Assembly: GCA_963082975.1 (NCBI GenBank)
Contig: OY720346.1
Location: forward strand, 71,911,267-71,975,266
Direction: 5' to 3'
Source of the DNA: Labia minor
Lineage: Eukaryota > Arthropoda > Insecta > Dermaptera > Spongiphoridae
Length of the DNA stretch: 64,000 bases
The notes under the pieces are model-generated. The model saw only the letters and a list, made by a program, of their open reading frames with translations. It did not search any database and was not told the origin of the DNA. The translations under genes and the position numbers were made by a program. Shown piece by piece: positions 1-12,138 of the stretch (position 1 is its first letter; each line of letters starts with the position of its first letter).

Positions 1-776
1 TTCATCAAATAGCCTTTTTATCTATGTTCAAAAAATATACATAACAGATATCTTTAAGAATTCTCATTAATTTTAATGGTATAAAATATATTCATAATTA
101 TCTTCAAAATGAAAATCTATCCTGAATTCAAATTTTATGCTTCAGAATAATAATAATCGGAGTAAAACAAAAGGAGTTAGTTACTAAAAGTAATTAATCG
201 CTAATTGTATTAAAATTAATTAAATATAATTCTCATTTTGATGAAAAATCCATAAAATAAATTAATCAAATATAACTTCTATTTATAAAGTGACAGCAAG
301 TAGTAAATGAAGGATTTTTATGATTTTTATTTCATAATTTTAATTAAAATTAAGGATATTGTAATTAAACAAGTACGACAAAATAAATTCATAAAGTGTA
401 TTATCAAATATTTATTGAAAGTTTTAGTATTCATTTAATAATATATTTCAAATAATGTTTTGCGTTGTGTATGAAAGAATACATCCATAAACTTTGTCAG
501 GCTTATAGAAAAAGTATTTGATTCTTTCAAGTCCATGAGAAAAAGCTTATTTTATAAAAAATGTTTATATTTATATTATATATAGTTTCTTTTAAAAATT
601 GTATTTTGTTTAATTGAAAAGGAGAAACAATAATAATACAACAAAAGGCAAATTTATACCGGTTAGTTTATAAAGTCCTGAACTTGTAATGGGGAATGTG
701 ATAAAAGCTTCTTATTTTATGAAAATTCATTCAGTTTGAGCCAATTCTAAAAATATATACGTATATATACTTTTAG

Positions 777-1027
777 CCAACACCCCACTCTTTGGATTTT
801 TTCGGTTCGGTTTGGATATATTAAAATTATATAATTAATTAATTTTTTAATCCAAACCAAAAAAAAAACGAAGAGTGAGGTTAAAACATTATTATTTATT
901 TAATTAATTAATTTTTCAATTCAAACCTAACCAAAAAAAACCGAAGAGTGGGGTTAAAAAATTAATTAATTATATAATTTTCCTATATCCAAACCGAACC
1001 GAAAAAAACCGAAGTATGGGGTGTTGG
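777..1027. mobile_element. Foldback MITE with ~44-bp TIRs
   Basis: The ends are inverted copies, starting CCAACACCCCACTCTTTGG and closing with the complement; the TIR includes TTCGGTTCGGTTTGGATATA. The interior holds two further partial copies of the same motif, so the element is a nest of inverted repeats and could fold into a long hairpin. A diverged orthologous copy lies at about 48323-48575. Shorter relatives occur near 2340-2475, 55080-55195 and 55585-55650. I could not settle the target duplication. No coding potential. Confidence 0.75.
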
Positions 1028-1537
1028 GGAAAAGTAATATATATAATGCGATCAATATTGTTCCTTTAATACGGAAGTACCCTTTTTAGTTGTGAAATAT
1101 AAAATATTGTAATTCGTGACATCTTACGCCATCTTGTCTAACCAAAAATTATTTTTCTGAGTATAGTAACTACTCAAAACAAACCTGTATTATATTCTAC
1201 TGGCCTAATAAATTATGATGATTATCACATTTACCATTACGATTTGGATATTTCCCAAAATTAATGGTGATTATGATTATAAGTGCAAATTTCTTAAAAT
1301 AAGAAGAAATAAAATTTAACGTTTTTATTTTTAATATAAATTTAATCGAATGATTTCAATACATTCAATGAAAATAAATCAATTATTAAATTAATTTTCT
1401 TGTTATTTTTATTTTTTATATTTTTTCTACTTTAGGTTTTTGTATATAAATTTTATGAATAATGTTTATTAAATGTATTTTGTATTTAAAAAAAATATTT
1501 CAGTAACTATTATATTTTAATCCACGGTCATTTAAAA

Positions 1538-1835
1538 CAGCGGTTGCCAAAGTGGTTGTCCGCGAGAAAATTTCGTTGGTCCTCAGAAAAATGTGGAATA
1601 TACTTACTCATCATGTTAAGTTATGTTTTAAGATGCATTAAAACATGATTCAATTCATAACAATACTTAATTTAATTTACTTAATAGTTTCATTTTATTA
1701 ACTAGGTACATTTTATGTGTTCTTTGATCCCAATTTTTATTTATAAATTTATATAACACTTAAAAAATTAGTGGTCCGCGGGATTTAAATTATGAATTAA
1801 CTGGTCCGTGAGGTCAAAAAGTTTGGCGACCGCTG
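1538..1835. mobile_element. hAT-type MITE, 8-bp TSD ATTTAAAA
   Basis: The ends are CAGCGGTTGCCAAA and its near complement TTTGGCGACCGCTG. The sequence is flanked on both sides by ATTTAAAA (1530-1537 and 1836-1843). The paralogous block at about 54600-54615 has a single ATTTAAAA with no insert, which is a direct empty site. Eight-bp duplications and CAG...CTG ends are hallmarks of hAT transposons. There is no open reading frame, so it was mobilised in trans. Confidence 0.92.
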
Positions 1836-2708
1836 ATTTAAAAGATATATATATTGAAATTATATAAATTGATTTATTTTAATCATAAAATATTATTGAA
1901 CGGATATTTTAAAATTTTTTTGTGAAATTTTAATGAAAAGTTTTAGTTCGTTTCATATAAAAAAACATTTGGAAACTCATTTAATAATGTGTTCCATTTA
2001 AATCCAAAACTCAAAACATTTCCAAACTTTTATAAATAAACTTAAAGTTAATCCCACCACCTCTTAAAAAAAATTAAATGATATGCCTCAAATTTCATAA
2101 TTTATTTTTTTAGTGGTAATTATATTGAATGGTCATCCAGTCATGGATTTTGATAAAACTTTACCAGTGAATTCCTTGTTTAATTGCAAAGAAACTTTCC
2201 ATATGCAATATTTCTCGGTCTCTTCTAGTTTACGAGATAAAAAATTTTAAGTTTGACAGATTAGCTGGTAATGAACGTCGAAATGAGCAGCCATTAAGTA
2301 ATGTTTTATTGACTAAATCACTAATTATTCACTTAATCTTAATTTTCGATTTTTTTCGGTTCGGTTTAGATATAAGAAAGTGATTTAACTAATTATGGGA
2401 AATTATTTAATCAATGAATTTTTTAAAATTTTTGTATTTCTCTACCGAACTGATAAAAATCCCAAAAAATTAGAGGTGTCCTCTGATGTTCAAATTAATA
2501 AAACATGGTATCTAAATAGAACAGTGATTCTCAACCACTGTGCCGCGAGATTATTACAAATGTAATGATGCTCTTAAACATTTGGGACTTCTTTTTGGTT
2601 TTTGGCTCTAAAGAAGAAAGGTAAAACGTTTTGGGACTAGGCTCGTAAACATTTCCTACTTTTTTTTTTCTAAATTTTATCAATTTGGTTCTTAAAAAAA
2701 AAGACAAA

Positions 2709-3390
2709 CCGTGTATAAAAACTTTTAAATAATAATTAGTAGTTTTGAAATTAGTTCAATTAACGTATAAAAGAAGGCGTAACTGACTTCCGTCTTCTTC
2801 ACCTACATTGAGAGCTTTGATCATTTGATCACTTGCTATTCGATTCCTCTTCGTTTCGGACGTCTTCGTCAAAACCTCGATTATTCGTATTCTTCGTCGG
2901 AAGCCAACTTTTCACTTCGCTCTTTGTCTCGTTTATAATTCATCTCGTGTTGGCTTCATATTTCTTCGATTTTGTATTTAAATTCCATCGATTAAAATCC
3001 TTCGTAATTATCCAATTCGTAGCAAATAGTACACCATTGGATAAATATTTTGTAATTTCTAATTCGTATCAAATCGAACGATTAGATCATAAATTTATCA
3101 TTTTCTCGTTTCTATCTCGTAATATATTTATAACACGAGCTGTGTTCAATTATCGAAACTACCTCAGATTAAAGGTAATTGTAAATAAATATTTTTCTTA
3201 TAATATTTCGAATTGTTAATGTTTCAAATAAAATATTAATTTTTCAAATATTCTTGTATATAATAATCTTATTTTCGTTAAATATAATTGTATATAAAAC
3301 CTAATTTGTTGTCTCTAGATTTATTATAGATATTAATATATATAATTTTGCGTCGTCTTTTACCCGCCAGCAATTTAGGGGAGAATTGGC
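2709..3390 (+). repeat. Probable BEL/Pao 5' LTR and leader (approximate limits)
   Basis: Sequence unrelated to repeat block A starts near 2709. A TATAAAAG box at 2767-2774 is followed by a C/T-rich stretch and an open but low-complexity frame (2833-3219) that I do not regard as a gene. A possible primer-binding region, TTGGCGAACTCCTGC, lies at about 3386-3400. No 3' LTR is present, so the limits cannot be proved by LTR comparison. Confidence 0.5.
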
Positions 3391-3947
3391 GAACTCCTGC
3401 AAAACTTTCTAATTATTTGTTATAGATATCTTGTTTCTACAAGGGATGAAGAGAAGTTTCCACATGGACCATTTTTGAAATAAATATCCCCATCTAACCC
3501 ATATTTCAGAAACCCGGAAATTCTCTTAAAACAGGAAAATTCCTATACACCCAAAATGGCGACCGTTATCGAGGACCAGGGTAATTAATAAAATTATATA
3601 TATTAATCATCTTTGCTATTTTCGTAACAAATTACGCAGTTAATCGTCTTTCGTATTTCATCGGAAGTCTTCGAAAGGTTTCGTGTTGTAACCCCACCAA
3701 CCATATCAGGTCGGTACATACGAACCACACTATCTCGACTGGTACTTCGTTCGGATATTTTCGCATATCCCCACCATCGTTCGATTTATTTCGTGTATTT
3801 CATTCGCATTGGATTGAAAACACCCTTCGTTTAATTTCGGGAAGTTTCGCTTCCATTCGTACGTTTGTTTACTTTTGAAATCATTTATAAATTGTTTTCA
3901 ATTTCTTCTTTAATTATTAATTTGTTTCACAGTCAATTTATTTTAAA
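3391..3947 (+). other. BEL/Pao 5' untranslated leader
   Basis: Non-coding stretch between the presumed LTR and the first gag ATG at 3948. It contains many TTCG-rich words also frequent in the LTR, and no exon or RNA gene that I can recognise. Confidence 0.4.
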
Positions 3948-6900
3948 ATGGCTAATGAATTAATCGAATCTTTTGAAAAGGAACATTTTTTGATACAATT
4001 AGAAATGGAAGAAGTCAATCATCAAATAGAAAATTCTTAAAATAATGATTTGACTCTCCTTTTAATTGAGAAATTAATCGAGAGAAGTAAAAAATTACAA
4101 GTAGACATCGTTGATAATAACTTGTATAAAAATAAAACTTGTAAATCTATATTGAGTGGTGTTTCTAACTTAATCAAAGATTTGAATCTAAATTCGGGTA
4201 ATATTCATACTAAAATGAATAAAATAATTAATACTCCTTTAAAGATTGTTTCAGATAATTCAGATATTAAACCAAATGTCAACATATCGCTTCCACAGTT
4301 GCATTTAGAAAAATTTAATGGGGATTTGGATAAATGGAAATCTTTTGAAACACAATTTCTCAACACAGTCGATTTGAGAATGGATCTTACACCTACGCAG
4401 AAGCTCATGTATTTAAGAAGTTTTCTGCTGGAGAAGCCATTGAAAATAATACATCATTTGGAAATCTACGATCATAATTATTCTCATGCATTGAAATTAC
4501 TTAAAGAAAAATATGATAAAAAGAAACGGACAATTTTTAATTTATTGGATAAATTATTTAACTTGCCAAAAATAACGGTATCAAATTATAATCATTATTC
4601 TAATCTAGTCGATAACACTAAAAGTTTAACTGAACATTTGCAAAATTATGATACTAATATTGAAGCTTGTAATAATTTACTTGTATATTTGGCTTATAAT
4701 AAATTAGATTATACAGCCCAAACACAATGGGATCTTCATCATCAAAGTGATGAAATGCCTCATTTAAAAGAATTATTAGAATTTATAGAACATTTAAGTA
4801 ATACGTGTTTAAAATCACAAAAAAGATTTAATAATGAAAATAATTTTGGCTCCAATTCTAACAATAATAAATTCGTATCTAAACCAGTTAAAAAATCATT
4901 TAATATTACTTTGGTTAAAAGAAATAATTGTCATTTTTGTAATAAAAATCATAAATTGGAAATTTGTAAATTATTTTTAGAATTGGAACCGAGAAAGAGA
5001 TTTGATTTTGTAAAAAGTAAACGTCTTTGTATAAAATGTTTAAACATTGGACATACACTTAAATTCTGTCGATCGACAATAACATGTAATATTTGTAAAG
5101 GTTCTCCTAATGTATTATTACACTTTTCCAGATCTGAGGCGGTATCGAGGATTGAACACATAATTGAACAATCAGGCTTAGAATCTCAGGGACAGGAAAC
5201 TCAAATACAACAGTCTAACTTTTCAAAAAATCAAGAAACCTCTTCGTCGCTTACTCGGTCATTGAATGCACATTCCATGGGTTCGAACTTCACTTCTTTA
5301 TTGCCTAGGGCCATAATAGTCTTAGAAGATAAATCAGGTATTAAATATGACATTAAGGTTTTTCTCGATCAAGGATCCGAATCCAGTTTCATTTCGAGTG
5401 AATTGGTTTCTTATTTTGACTTAGAACTCTTTCCATCAAATGTTATAATTGAAGGTATAAATAACATTCACCTTGTAGAGGCTCGGAACAGGGTTAATTT
5501 AACATTTGGTTCGACTATCGAGCAATCGTTTAAAATAACATCATCATTTCTTGTAATTGATAATCTATCTTTTACAATTCCTTCAAGAAAACTCGAAAGG
5601 AATCAATTTGAATTTACAAAGGAATTAAATTTGTCAGATAAAACTTTCCACATTCCAAATAAGATACATGTTCTCATTGGAAATGATCTTTTTCCAAAGC
5701 TCATTAAAAATAATATTATATATAATTCGAATAAAAGCTTAATGGCAATGGATTTACATTTGGGATTTATTGTTTCGTGAAATGTTTTGACAAAATCATG
5801 TTTTGCATTAAAGGAAAAAGAATCCAAGAGAATCGATTCACAAGAGATAAATGATAATATTAAAAAATTTTGGGAGATTGATAATTTCGTAGATGTCGAA
5901 CCTTCGAGAATAATTTCAAATGCAGAATCTACATTTTTAGAATCGATAAAGCATAATTCGAATGGTAGATTAGAAATCGCATAACCATTTAAAAATGATT
6001 ATATATCTTTAGGTAAATCATTTAATCGAGCTAAAATTGTTTTAGATAAACAAGTATCACAATTTAGCAACGATATTATACTTAAAACTGAATACGAAAA
6101 TTACATAGAAGATTTGAAAAATCGTGATTTTATTGAATTCGTTGGGTATGCCCATGAACACCAATCTAATGATAGTGAAAACTCTTATTTCCTTCCCCAC
6201 TTCGCTGTTCGGAAAGAGGGAAAGGAAGGGATTAGAATCGTATTAAATGGATCTTCGAAATCTTCTAATGGGTTTTCTTTCAACGACATATTAGAGTCTG
6301 GAGACATTCTCCATAAGGATATTCGTTTAATTATCAATCGCTTTCGAATGTTTAAATATGTTGTTACTACCGACATAGAAAAGATGTTTCTTAACATTGA
6401 GATTAACCCAAAGCATCGTAATTATTTAAAATTTCTTTGGAAATCAGAAGTTTCGGATCCAATTGCAATTTATCGTTTCAAAGTAGTACCTTTTGGTTTA
6501 ACAGCCAGTCCATTTTTAGCACTTAGATGTATAAAATATTTAGCTGAACATTTTAAAGAAATATATCCTCTTGCTTATGAAAAGATAAAAAATTATTTAT
6601 ATGTTGACGATTGTCTTTTGGGGGATAATTCTAAGGAAAGGCTGTCCCAAGTGGTCTCAGAAATAACATCAGTTCTTTCCTACGGTCAATTTCGTTTGAA
6701 TAAATGGACTACCAATAGCCCCGATTTGTTAGATAATTTAGTGAATAGACAAGTAATAACGAAAGAGAAAGAAAATTTGACTTTTAACTCGTGTAACAAA
6801 GTATTAGGAATTGCATGGGACAATATTAATGATTATTTCATATTTAAGTATAAAACTTATTTAGTCGTTAATTTAACTAAAAGGAAATTATTGTCTTACC

Positions 6901-7404
6901 TTGCTAGTTATTACGATCCACTCGGATGGTTAACTCCTATCTTTATTAAATTGAAAATTTTATTACAATATTGATTTTTTTTGAAAATTGATTGGGATGA
7001 AGCGATCCCTATAGATTGTCAAAGTATTTGGACTCGATTTTCTGAGCAAATACATTTATTAGAAAATATAAAGATACCTCGGTGTATATCACATAGTAAT
7101 AGTATTACTTATCAAATTTTCGCTTTTTGCGATGCCTCGGAAAAGGCATACGCCTGTCTAATTTATTTAGTCGGTCATATCTTCTAATTTAATGATCGCT
7201 CGAAGTAAGCTAGCTCCATTGAAGACTATAAGCTTACCCCGATTGGAACTATTAGGAGCTGTTCTCTTAATACAAACTCTAAAATTAATTTTACCTTCTT
7301 TAGAGGTTGAGGTGAAAATGCATAATTTATTTTGTGATTCAAAGATTGTTCTTTCCTGGATTCACAGTGCACCACGTAAATTCAAGACCTTTGTAGCCAA
7401 TTAA
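3948..7404 (+). pseudogene. BEL/Pao gag-pol, decayed and 3'-truncated
   Basis: Retrotransposon polyprotein remnant. The frame starting at ATG 3948 carries gag, then three Cys/His knuckles (C-x2-C-x4-H-x4-C types, about 4930-5130) in the arrangement usual for BEL/Pao, an aspartic protease with FLDQGSESS (about 5364; Q replaces the usual S/T after Asp), an RT with YVDD at about 6600, and the start of RNase H with FAFCDASEKAYACL (about 7122). In-frame stops occur at 4038-4040, 5778-5780, 5982-5984 and 6972-6974, and the frame moves by one base near 7185-7195. Similarity ends at about 7402, so most of RNase H, the whole integrase and the 3' LTR are missing. Frame is held for more than 3 kb despite four stops, so decay is mostly by substitution. 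Not functional. Confidence 0.9.
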
Positions 7405-7740
7405 GGATTTTGTCTAAAAATAAAGATATATGTTTGATAGTTTTTCACATGATTAAAAATTAAAATAAATAAATAATAAAACTGCTATATATAGGATTTC
7501 AGCTTGATTGAATCGCTGAAAGTACCGGAATTAATTTTTTAACACTGAAATTCACGCGCCTGCACGTGACGTGGTGCCATCAACAAAGGGCCAAACACGC
7601 GCTGGTTTAATAAATATTATTTATTAATTTTAATTTATAATTTATAATTAATTAAATTTTATTTAAATATAATATATTATGTTAATTAATCCAATTCAAA
7701 TTGCGAGATAGTCGAGTGGAGGCACTCCAGATTTTTTTCA
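7405..7740. repeat. Dispersed repeat containing CACGTGACGTGGTGCC
   Basis: This piece, which starts within a few bases of the broken BEL end, matches 39375-39890. Both copies share the block from AATAAAGATATATGTTTGAT to the region around CACGTGACGTGGTGCC and an AT-rich tail with GCGAGATAGTCGAGTGG. At 39555-39600 the tail motif appears inverted, so the family has inverted internal parts. No coding sequence. It may be the element whose insertion truncated the BEL copy. Confidence 0.65.
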
Positions 7741-7989
7741 AATGCTATTAGTCATATTTCCTGTAATCCAATAATTTTCAAATAATTATTTATAACTATT
7801 ATTTTATATATATTTATATATATTATATATTAATAAAGATAAAATTTATTTTTAAATTTTTTCTACAGTTTCTTAAAACGATTTATAAATCCTTAATTGA
7901 AAAAATATATATTTTTTATAATAAATCTTTATAATTCCTATTATATTTATTTATAATTTATCTTTATTATTTATTTATTTATTTATTTT

Positions 7990-8520
7990 AACTATCTATC
8001 TATCTATCTAATCTTATTATGCTAGCTAAAATTGTATATATATATCTATATTTCTTTCTATAACCATTGGTTCTCAAAAACCGCTCTAACGATTTTTTTC
8101 AAATTCACACTAGATATAGTATTTATAAAGAAAAATTGAGTTTTATTGATCACATCTCTTGAAACTTACAGCTTCATTATTAATTTCTTAATTGAAAATT
8201 ATATATGGGTGTGACGTCATCAATTTTACTTCAATTAATATTTTTTTTATATTTAAAATATTTTAAAATAAAATAAATTTCGAAATAAAATTAAAAATAT
8301 TTATTTTTAATAATATATATATATATATATATTTATTAATCTTAATTAATTAATTATTAACAAAATAAAATATGGTTGGTTGACTCCCGCTTTTTTTTAA
8401 ATGAATTGAATTAACATTTTTTTATATATTTAAAATATTTTAAAATTCATTATTTAATTTCGAAATAAAATTAAAAATATTTATTTTTAATAAAATATAT
8501 ATATATATTTATTAATCACT
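7990..8520 (+). repeat. GCTAGC-family repeat, copy 1
   Basis: Begins with CTTATTATGCTAGCTAAAAT, then the conserved block CAAAAACCGCTCTAACGATT, a long AT-rich body and a CTCTCAAAAA-rich A stretch. Other copies or parts: 9582-9690, 13799-13900 with 15629-16440, 16798-17160, 43997-45562 (minus, three times), 48986-49780 and 52060-52925 (minus). There is no coding capacity. Some copies carry RNA polymerase III-like A and B boxes. It could be a Helitron-derived or SINE-like composite; I cannot decide. Confidence 0.75.
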
Positions 8521-9110
8521 CTCAAAAAAAACAAAAACAAAAACAAAAAAACATATAATTCTTGCAAAGAGAGTAAAAATGTCATGTTAATTAACTAAAT
8601 ATATATCAGTCTAATGGGTAAAGGCACTGTTTTGAATAGTCAACTTAGCAGGATCGAAACCGGCGGAAAAAAATTTTTTTTTTTTTTATATCTATTATTT
8701 TATATTTATTTATTCATTGTTCTTTGATTAAATTTAATTTCTTTTATTTTATTTTATTAATTAAAATGATGCAACATTTAATAATTGTAATATTGTAATA
8801 AATTTTATTTTTTTTATTTTATTAATTACTTATTAGTCATTAACTAATAATTTAATATTAATTCAAAATTTTATAAATTTTTATTATTTAATTTTGCTTT
8901 TGTTTATATATATATTTTAATTAACTTATCTTATCTTTTAATTTATATATGGACAAATGACACTCATATTGAAATTTGACTCCCGCCTTTTTTTAAAAGA
9001 TATTTTTTTTATATTTAAAATATTTTAAAATTTTTTATTTAATTTCGAAATAAAATTAAAAATATATATTTTAATAATATTTTATAATTATAAATTACGA
9101 TATATATTTA
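8521..9110 (+). repeat. GCTAGC-family tail with Pol III-like A/B boxes
   Basis: About 8605-8665 holds a tRNA-like stretch (A-box-like AGTCTAATGGGTAAAGG and B-box-like GGATCGAAACC) followed by a T-rich run. The same module recurs at 16313-16375, 49415-49475 and in the three minus-strand units at 44192-45295. It does not fold as a proper tRNA: the T stem does not pair. The rest is AT-rich spacer with the CTCCCGCCTTTTTTTAAA motif shared by many copies. Confidence 0.6.
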
Positions 9111-10310
9111 TCATTCTTCCAATAAAAAAAAAATATTCATGCACTTAGAAACATATCTAATAATACATATTTATGTATTATTGAGGACCCCAAGTTCCAT
9201 GCAATGATGCAACATTTAATAATTGTAATAAATAATTAAAGAATTGTATATCAGCTCGGTGTCCCAAGTATTAATATTACCAGCCAAACCCAATATAATA
9301 ATGAATTATTTTTTTTTAACTTAATTACCTAGCCGAGGCTCGGGGTCCCGGTGTGATCTTAATATATTGTCAGAATTAGATAAATAATGTAGAGAAAAAT
9401 TATTTAAAAATAGATGTTTATTTAAATGAAATAAAATTATTTAATTTACAGAATGAAAATGTCTATAATAATGTCTAAACATTTTTTCGAGCCCAGGTAT
9501 TAATATTAGCAGCCAAACCCAATAATAATGAATCATTTTTTTTAACTTAAGTACCGAGCCGAGGCTCGGGGTCCCGGTACTCTTATCTTATTATGCTAGC
9601 TAAAATTGTTTGTTTCTAACTATGTTCTCAAAAACCGCTCTAACGATTTTTTTCAAATTCACACTAGATATAGTATTTATAAAGAATAATTAATTTTATT
9701 AATTACTTATTAGTCATTAACTAATAATTTAATATTAATTCAAAATTTTTTTTTATTTTTTATAAATTTTTATTATTTAATTTTGCTTTTGTTTATATAT
9801 ATATTTTAATTAACTAATCTTATCTTTTAATTTATATATGGACAAATGACACTCATATTGAAATTTGACTCCCGCCTTTTTTTAAAAGATATTGTTTTAA
9901 TATTTTTTTTATATTTAAAATATTTTAAAATTTTTTATTTAATTTCGAAATAAAATTAAAAATATATATTTTAATAATATGTATTAATATTACCAGCCAA
10001 ACCCAATATAATAATGAATTATTTTTTTTTAACTTAATTACCTAGCCTAGGCTCGGGGTCCCGGTGTGATCTTAATATATTGTCAGAATTAGATAAATAA
10101 TGTAGAGAAAAATTATTTAAAAATAGATATTTATTTAAATGAAATAAAATTATTTAATTTACAGAATGAAAATGTCTATAATAATGTCTAAACATTTTTT
10201 CGAGCGACAGCTCGGTATCCCAGGTATTAATATTACCAGCCAAACCCAATAATAATGAATCATTTTTTTTAACTTAAGTACCGAGCCGAGGCTCGGGGTC
10301 CCGGTACTTT
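9110..10310 (+). repeat. Nested hairpin-ended repeats (several partial copies)
   Basis: Partial copies end at about 9360, 9578, 10072 and 10309. Each contains GCCAAACCCAATA followed by a perfect hairpin CCGAGCCGAGGCTCGG and GGTCCCGGT. Full-length relatives are at 17560-17788, 26880-27128 and, inverted, 42924-43200. Segments about 9010-9480 and 9890-10190 are near-duplicates of each other, so part of this region has been duplicated locally. No genes. Confidence 0.75.
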
Positions 10311-10784
10311 CATTTATAAGATTTGCAATAAAATCTCATTTTTGATTTTTCAAATGTTTAATTTAAAAAAATATCTCATAAATTTATTTTACATAAACAT
10401 ATTTCATAAATTTTAAATTAGATTCTACTAAAATATAATAATTAATTAATAATATTTTTTTGTTTGTTTTAGGAATAACAAAAAAATCGATCAATTAGTA
10501 TGAAAACAATTTTTTTGGATTAGTTAAAAATAATAAGCTTGTTGAAATGACCTAGACCTGAAGTAAAAACACGAACTTGTTCAGCATAAAAGTTATCTTC
10601 ATTCAAAAATTATGATTTTTAAATTTATTTTGCATCTTTATAAAAAATGTTTCGCTATTAAAAAAATATTTTTCTTAAAAGAAATATTTAATGAATCAGT
10701 AGTATTATTTAATAAATCAATTAAATGATAAAAATAATAAAATAAGAACTATAACCATAACAATAACTGAAATTAATTTAAGTA
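10310..10784. other. AT-rich stretch without recognised features
   Basis: Low-complexity AT-rich DNA with A and T runs. I see no exon, RNA gene or repeat ends in it. Confidence 0.6.
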
Positions 10785-12136
10785 GGGTGACCCAGCCAGT
10801 AGTTGAACAAATAAAGCCAGTTTACCATGGATCTTGTTGTAAGTTCTATACTATTAGCCGTAAAACTAAGCTAATGGATTTTTAACAAAGCTTTATTATT
10901 GTAGTTATTAAAAAAAAATATTAAACAGTGCTTAACTGAAAAATAAAAAGCAAAAAAAAATTCACAACATTTTTTATGATTTTATCCCAGTGGTTGAACA
11001 GACATGTCCAGTTTTTGAACGCTCGATATTCCAGTAATTGAACACCCGTTATTTCATAGTTTTTTTTTATTTTAAGTTTAGGTACACATCCAAAACGACT
11101 TAACAAATATCTAGGCCTATAGCTTGAGCACTCATAACACAATACAAGGCTGATTCACATTCCAAACATTGCTCAATGTTTAAATTATAATAATAATAAT
11201 AACAATAATACATATATTTATTTATTTATTTATTTCAAACAAACACCAATCGGCAATATACACATAAGATACAAAATTAAAAATATTTTTAAAATTTTTT
11301 AAACTTTTGATACGAAATTGCTTTGGGAGTCGAGTCCCGTTACTGCATACAGATTCCTGGTTTTACTTTACTTTACTTTAGGCGAGTCCGTTTGTCTTGA
11401 AAGTGTTGCTTGGATTGCACTAACATTCAATGCTGAAAGTGAAGTATCAAAACTATGATTAATTTCGGGCTCTTTTTCAATACACTCAGACAAAAGGCCA
11501 TTTGTCTGAGTTTCATTAAGACATTTGCTCCGAAGCCTTTTCCAAAACTGAAACAGTTCACGGGCCTCAATATTACCCTCCCACTCCCCCCCTGCACTTT
11601 TCTAAATTCTTCAGGCCTACCCTTGGGGAAGAGGGATTCAAGGTATAAAAGGGATTGAACATTCACAGTCTGGTGATCTTTGATGGCGGGCACCGTTCAC
11701 CACTGTTCAATTACTGGAATTTGTGCATTTTAACAGTGCCATTAGTTGAACAGTCAGTTTAGAACTCTAAAAAATAAAAAATATCTATACCTTAATATCA
11801 TGCTTCAAAATGTAGTCCTTTAGCTTTAATTTAAGACCAATTCGGTAAAAATATCTCTAAAAATGACTAGGATGCACGTGAATTACTTTTACTTACCGTA
11901 TTTTCAGTAGACTAGTCGTGAATGCAAAAACAAGCATTTCATTTGAGAAAAAAAATAATATCTCTGAGTACTTAAGTCACGTGCAGCAGACGATAGGTGT
12001 TTCAATTGTGACAACATAACAACTTAAAAATAAAATAAAATTTCACGTTCCAAGCATGTTTCCTTTTGAGATTTTGGCGGATTTTTGGTAATTTGTTCAA
12101 CTACTGGAAGGGGTTCAACTACTGGCTGGGTCACCC
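10785..12136. mobile_element. 1.35-kb TIR transposon with TA target duplication
   Basis: The ends are perfect inverted repeats of at least 24 bases, starting GGGTGACCCAGCCAGTAGTT, and are flanked by TA on both sides (10783-10784 and 12137-12138). Words such as CCAGTAATTGAAC recur inside both ends, giving sub-terminal repeats. A TA duplication is typical of the Tc1/mariner/pogo superfamily, but the termini do not match a subfamily I know. There is no full transposase: only a short antisense coding remnant lies inside, so the copy is non-autonomous. Confidence 0.85.
11391..11693 (-). pseudogene. Unrecognised coding remnant inside the TIR element
   Basis: Read on the minus strand, an open frame from 11693 runs through LESLFPKGRPEEFRKVQGG. 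If the frame is changed at the G run (11585-11592) it continues as a coherent, charged protein segment containing EARELFQFWKRLRSKC and SALNVSAIQATLSRQTD, and stops near 11390. The composition looks like real coding sequence, with a frameshift at the homopolymer. I do not recognise the family. It may be the C-terminus of the element's transposase or a captured fragment. Confidence 0.45.
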
Positions 12137-12138
12137 TA

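Larger units (their letters stand above)
1..2708. repeat. Dispersed repeat block, copy A (contiguous)
   Basis: AT-rich, no coding exon seen. It aligns by eye at high identity with 47551-48690 (its first ~1150 bases) and then with 54450-55400 (its ~1320-2708 part). Copy B is split by unrelated DNA; copy A is contiguous apart from a hAT-type MITE at 1538-1835. The similarity ends near 2708, where a BEL/Pao LTR begins here and a SINE begins in copy B. Because it starts at the window edge, the block may extend upstream. I infer a segmental duplication or an old large repeat. Confidence 0.8.

Noticed and set aside
2833..3219. 128-codon open frame before the BEL gag
   Set aside because: Lies in the presumed LTR/leader, is Phe/Ser-rich from TTC/TCG words, has no motif, and is better explained as LTR sequence.
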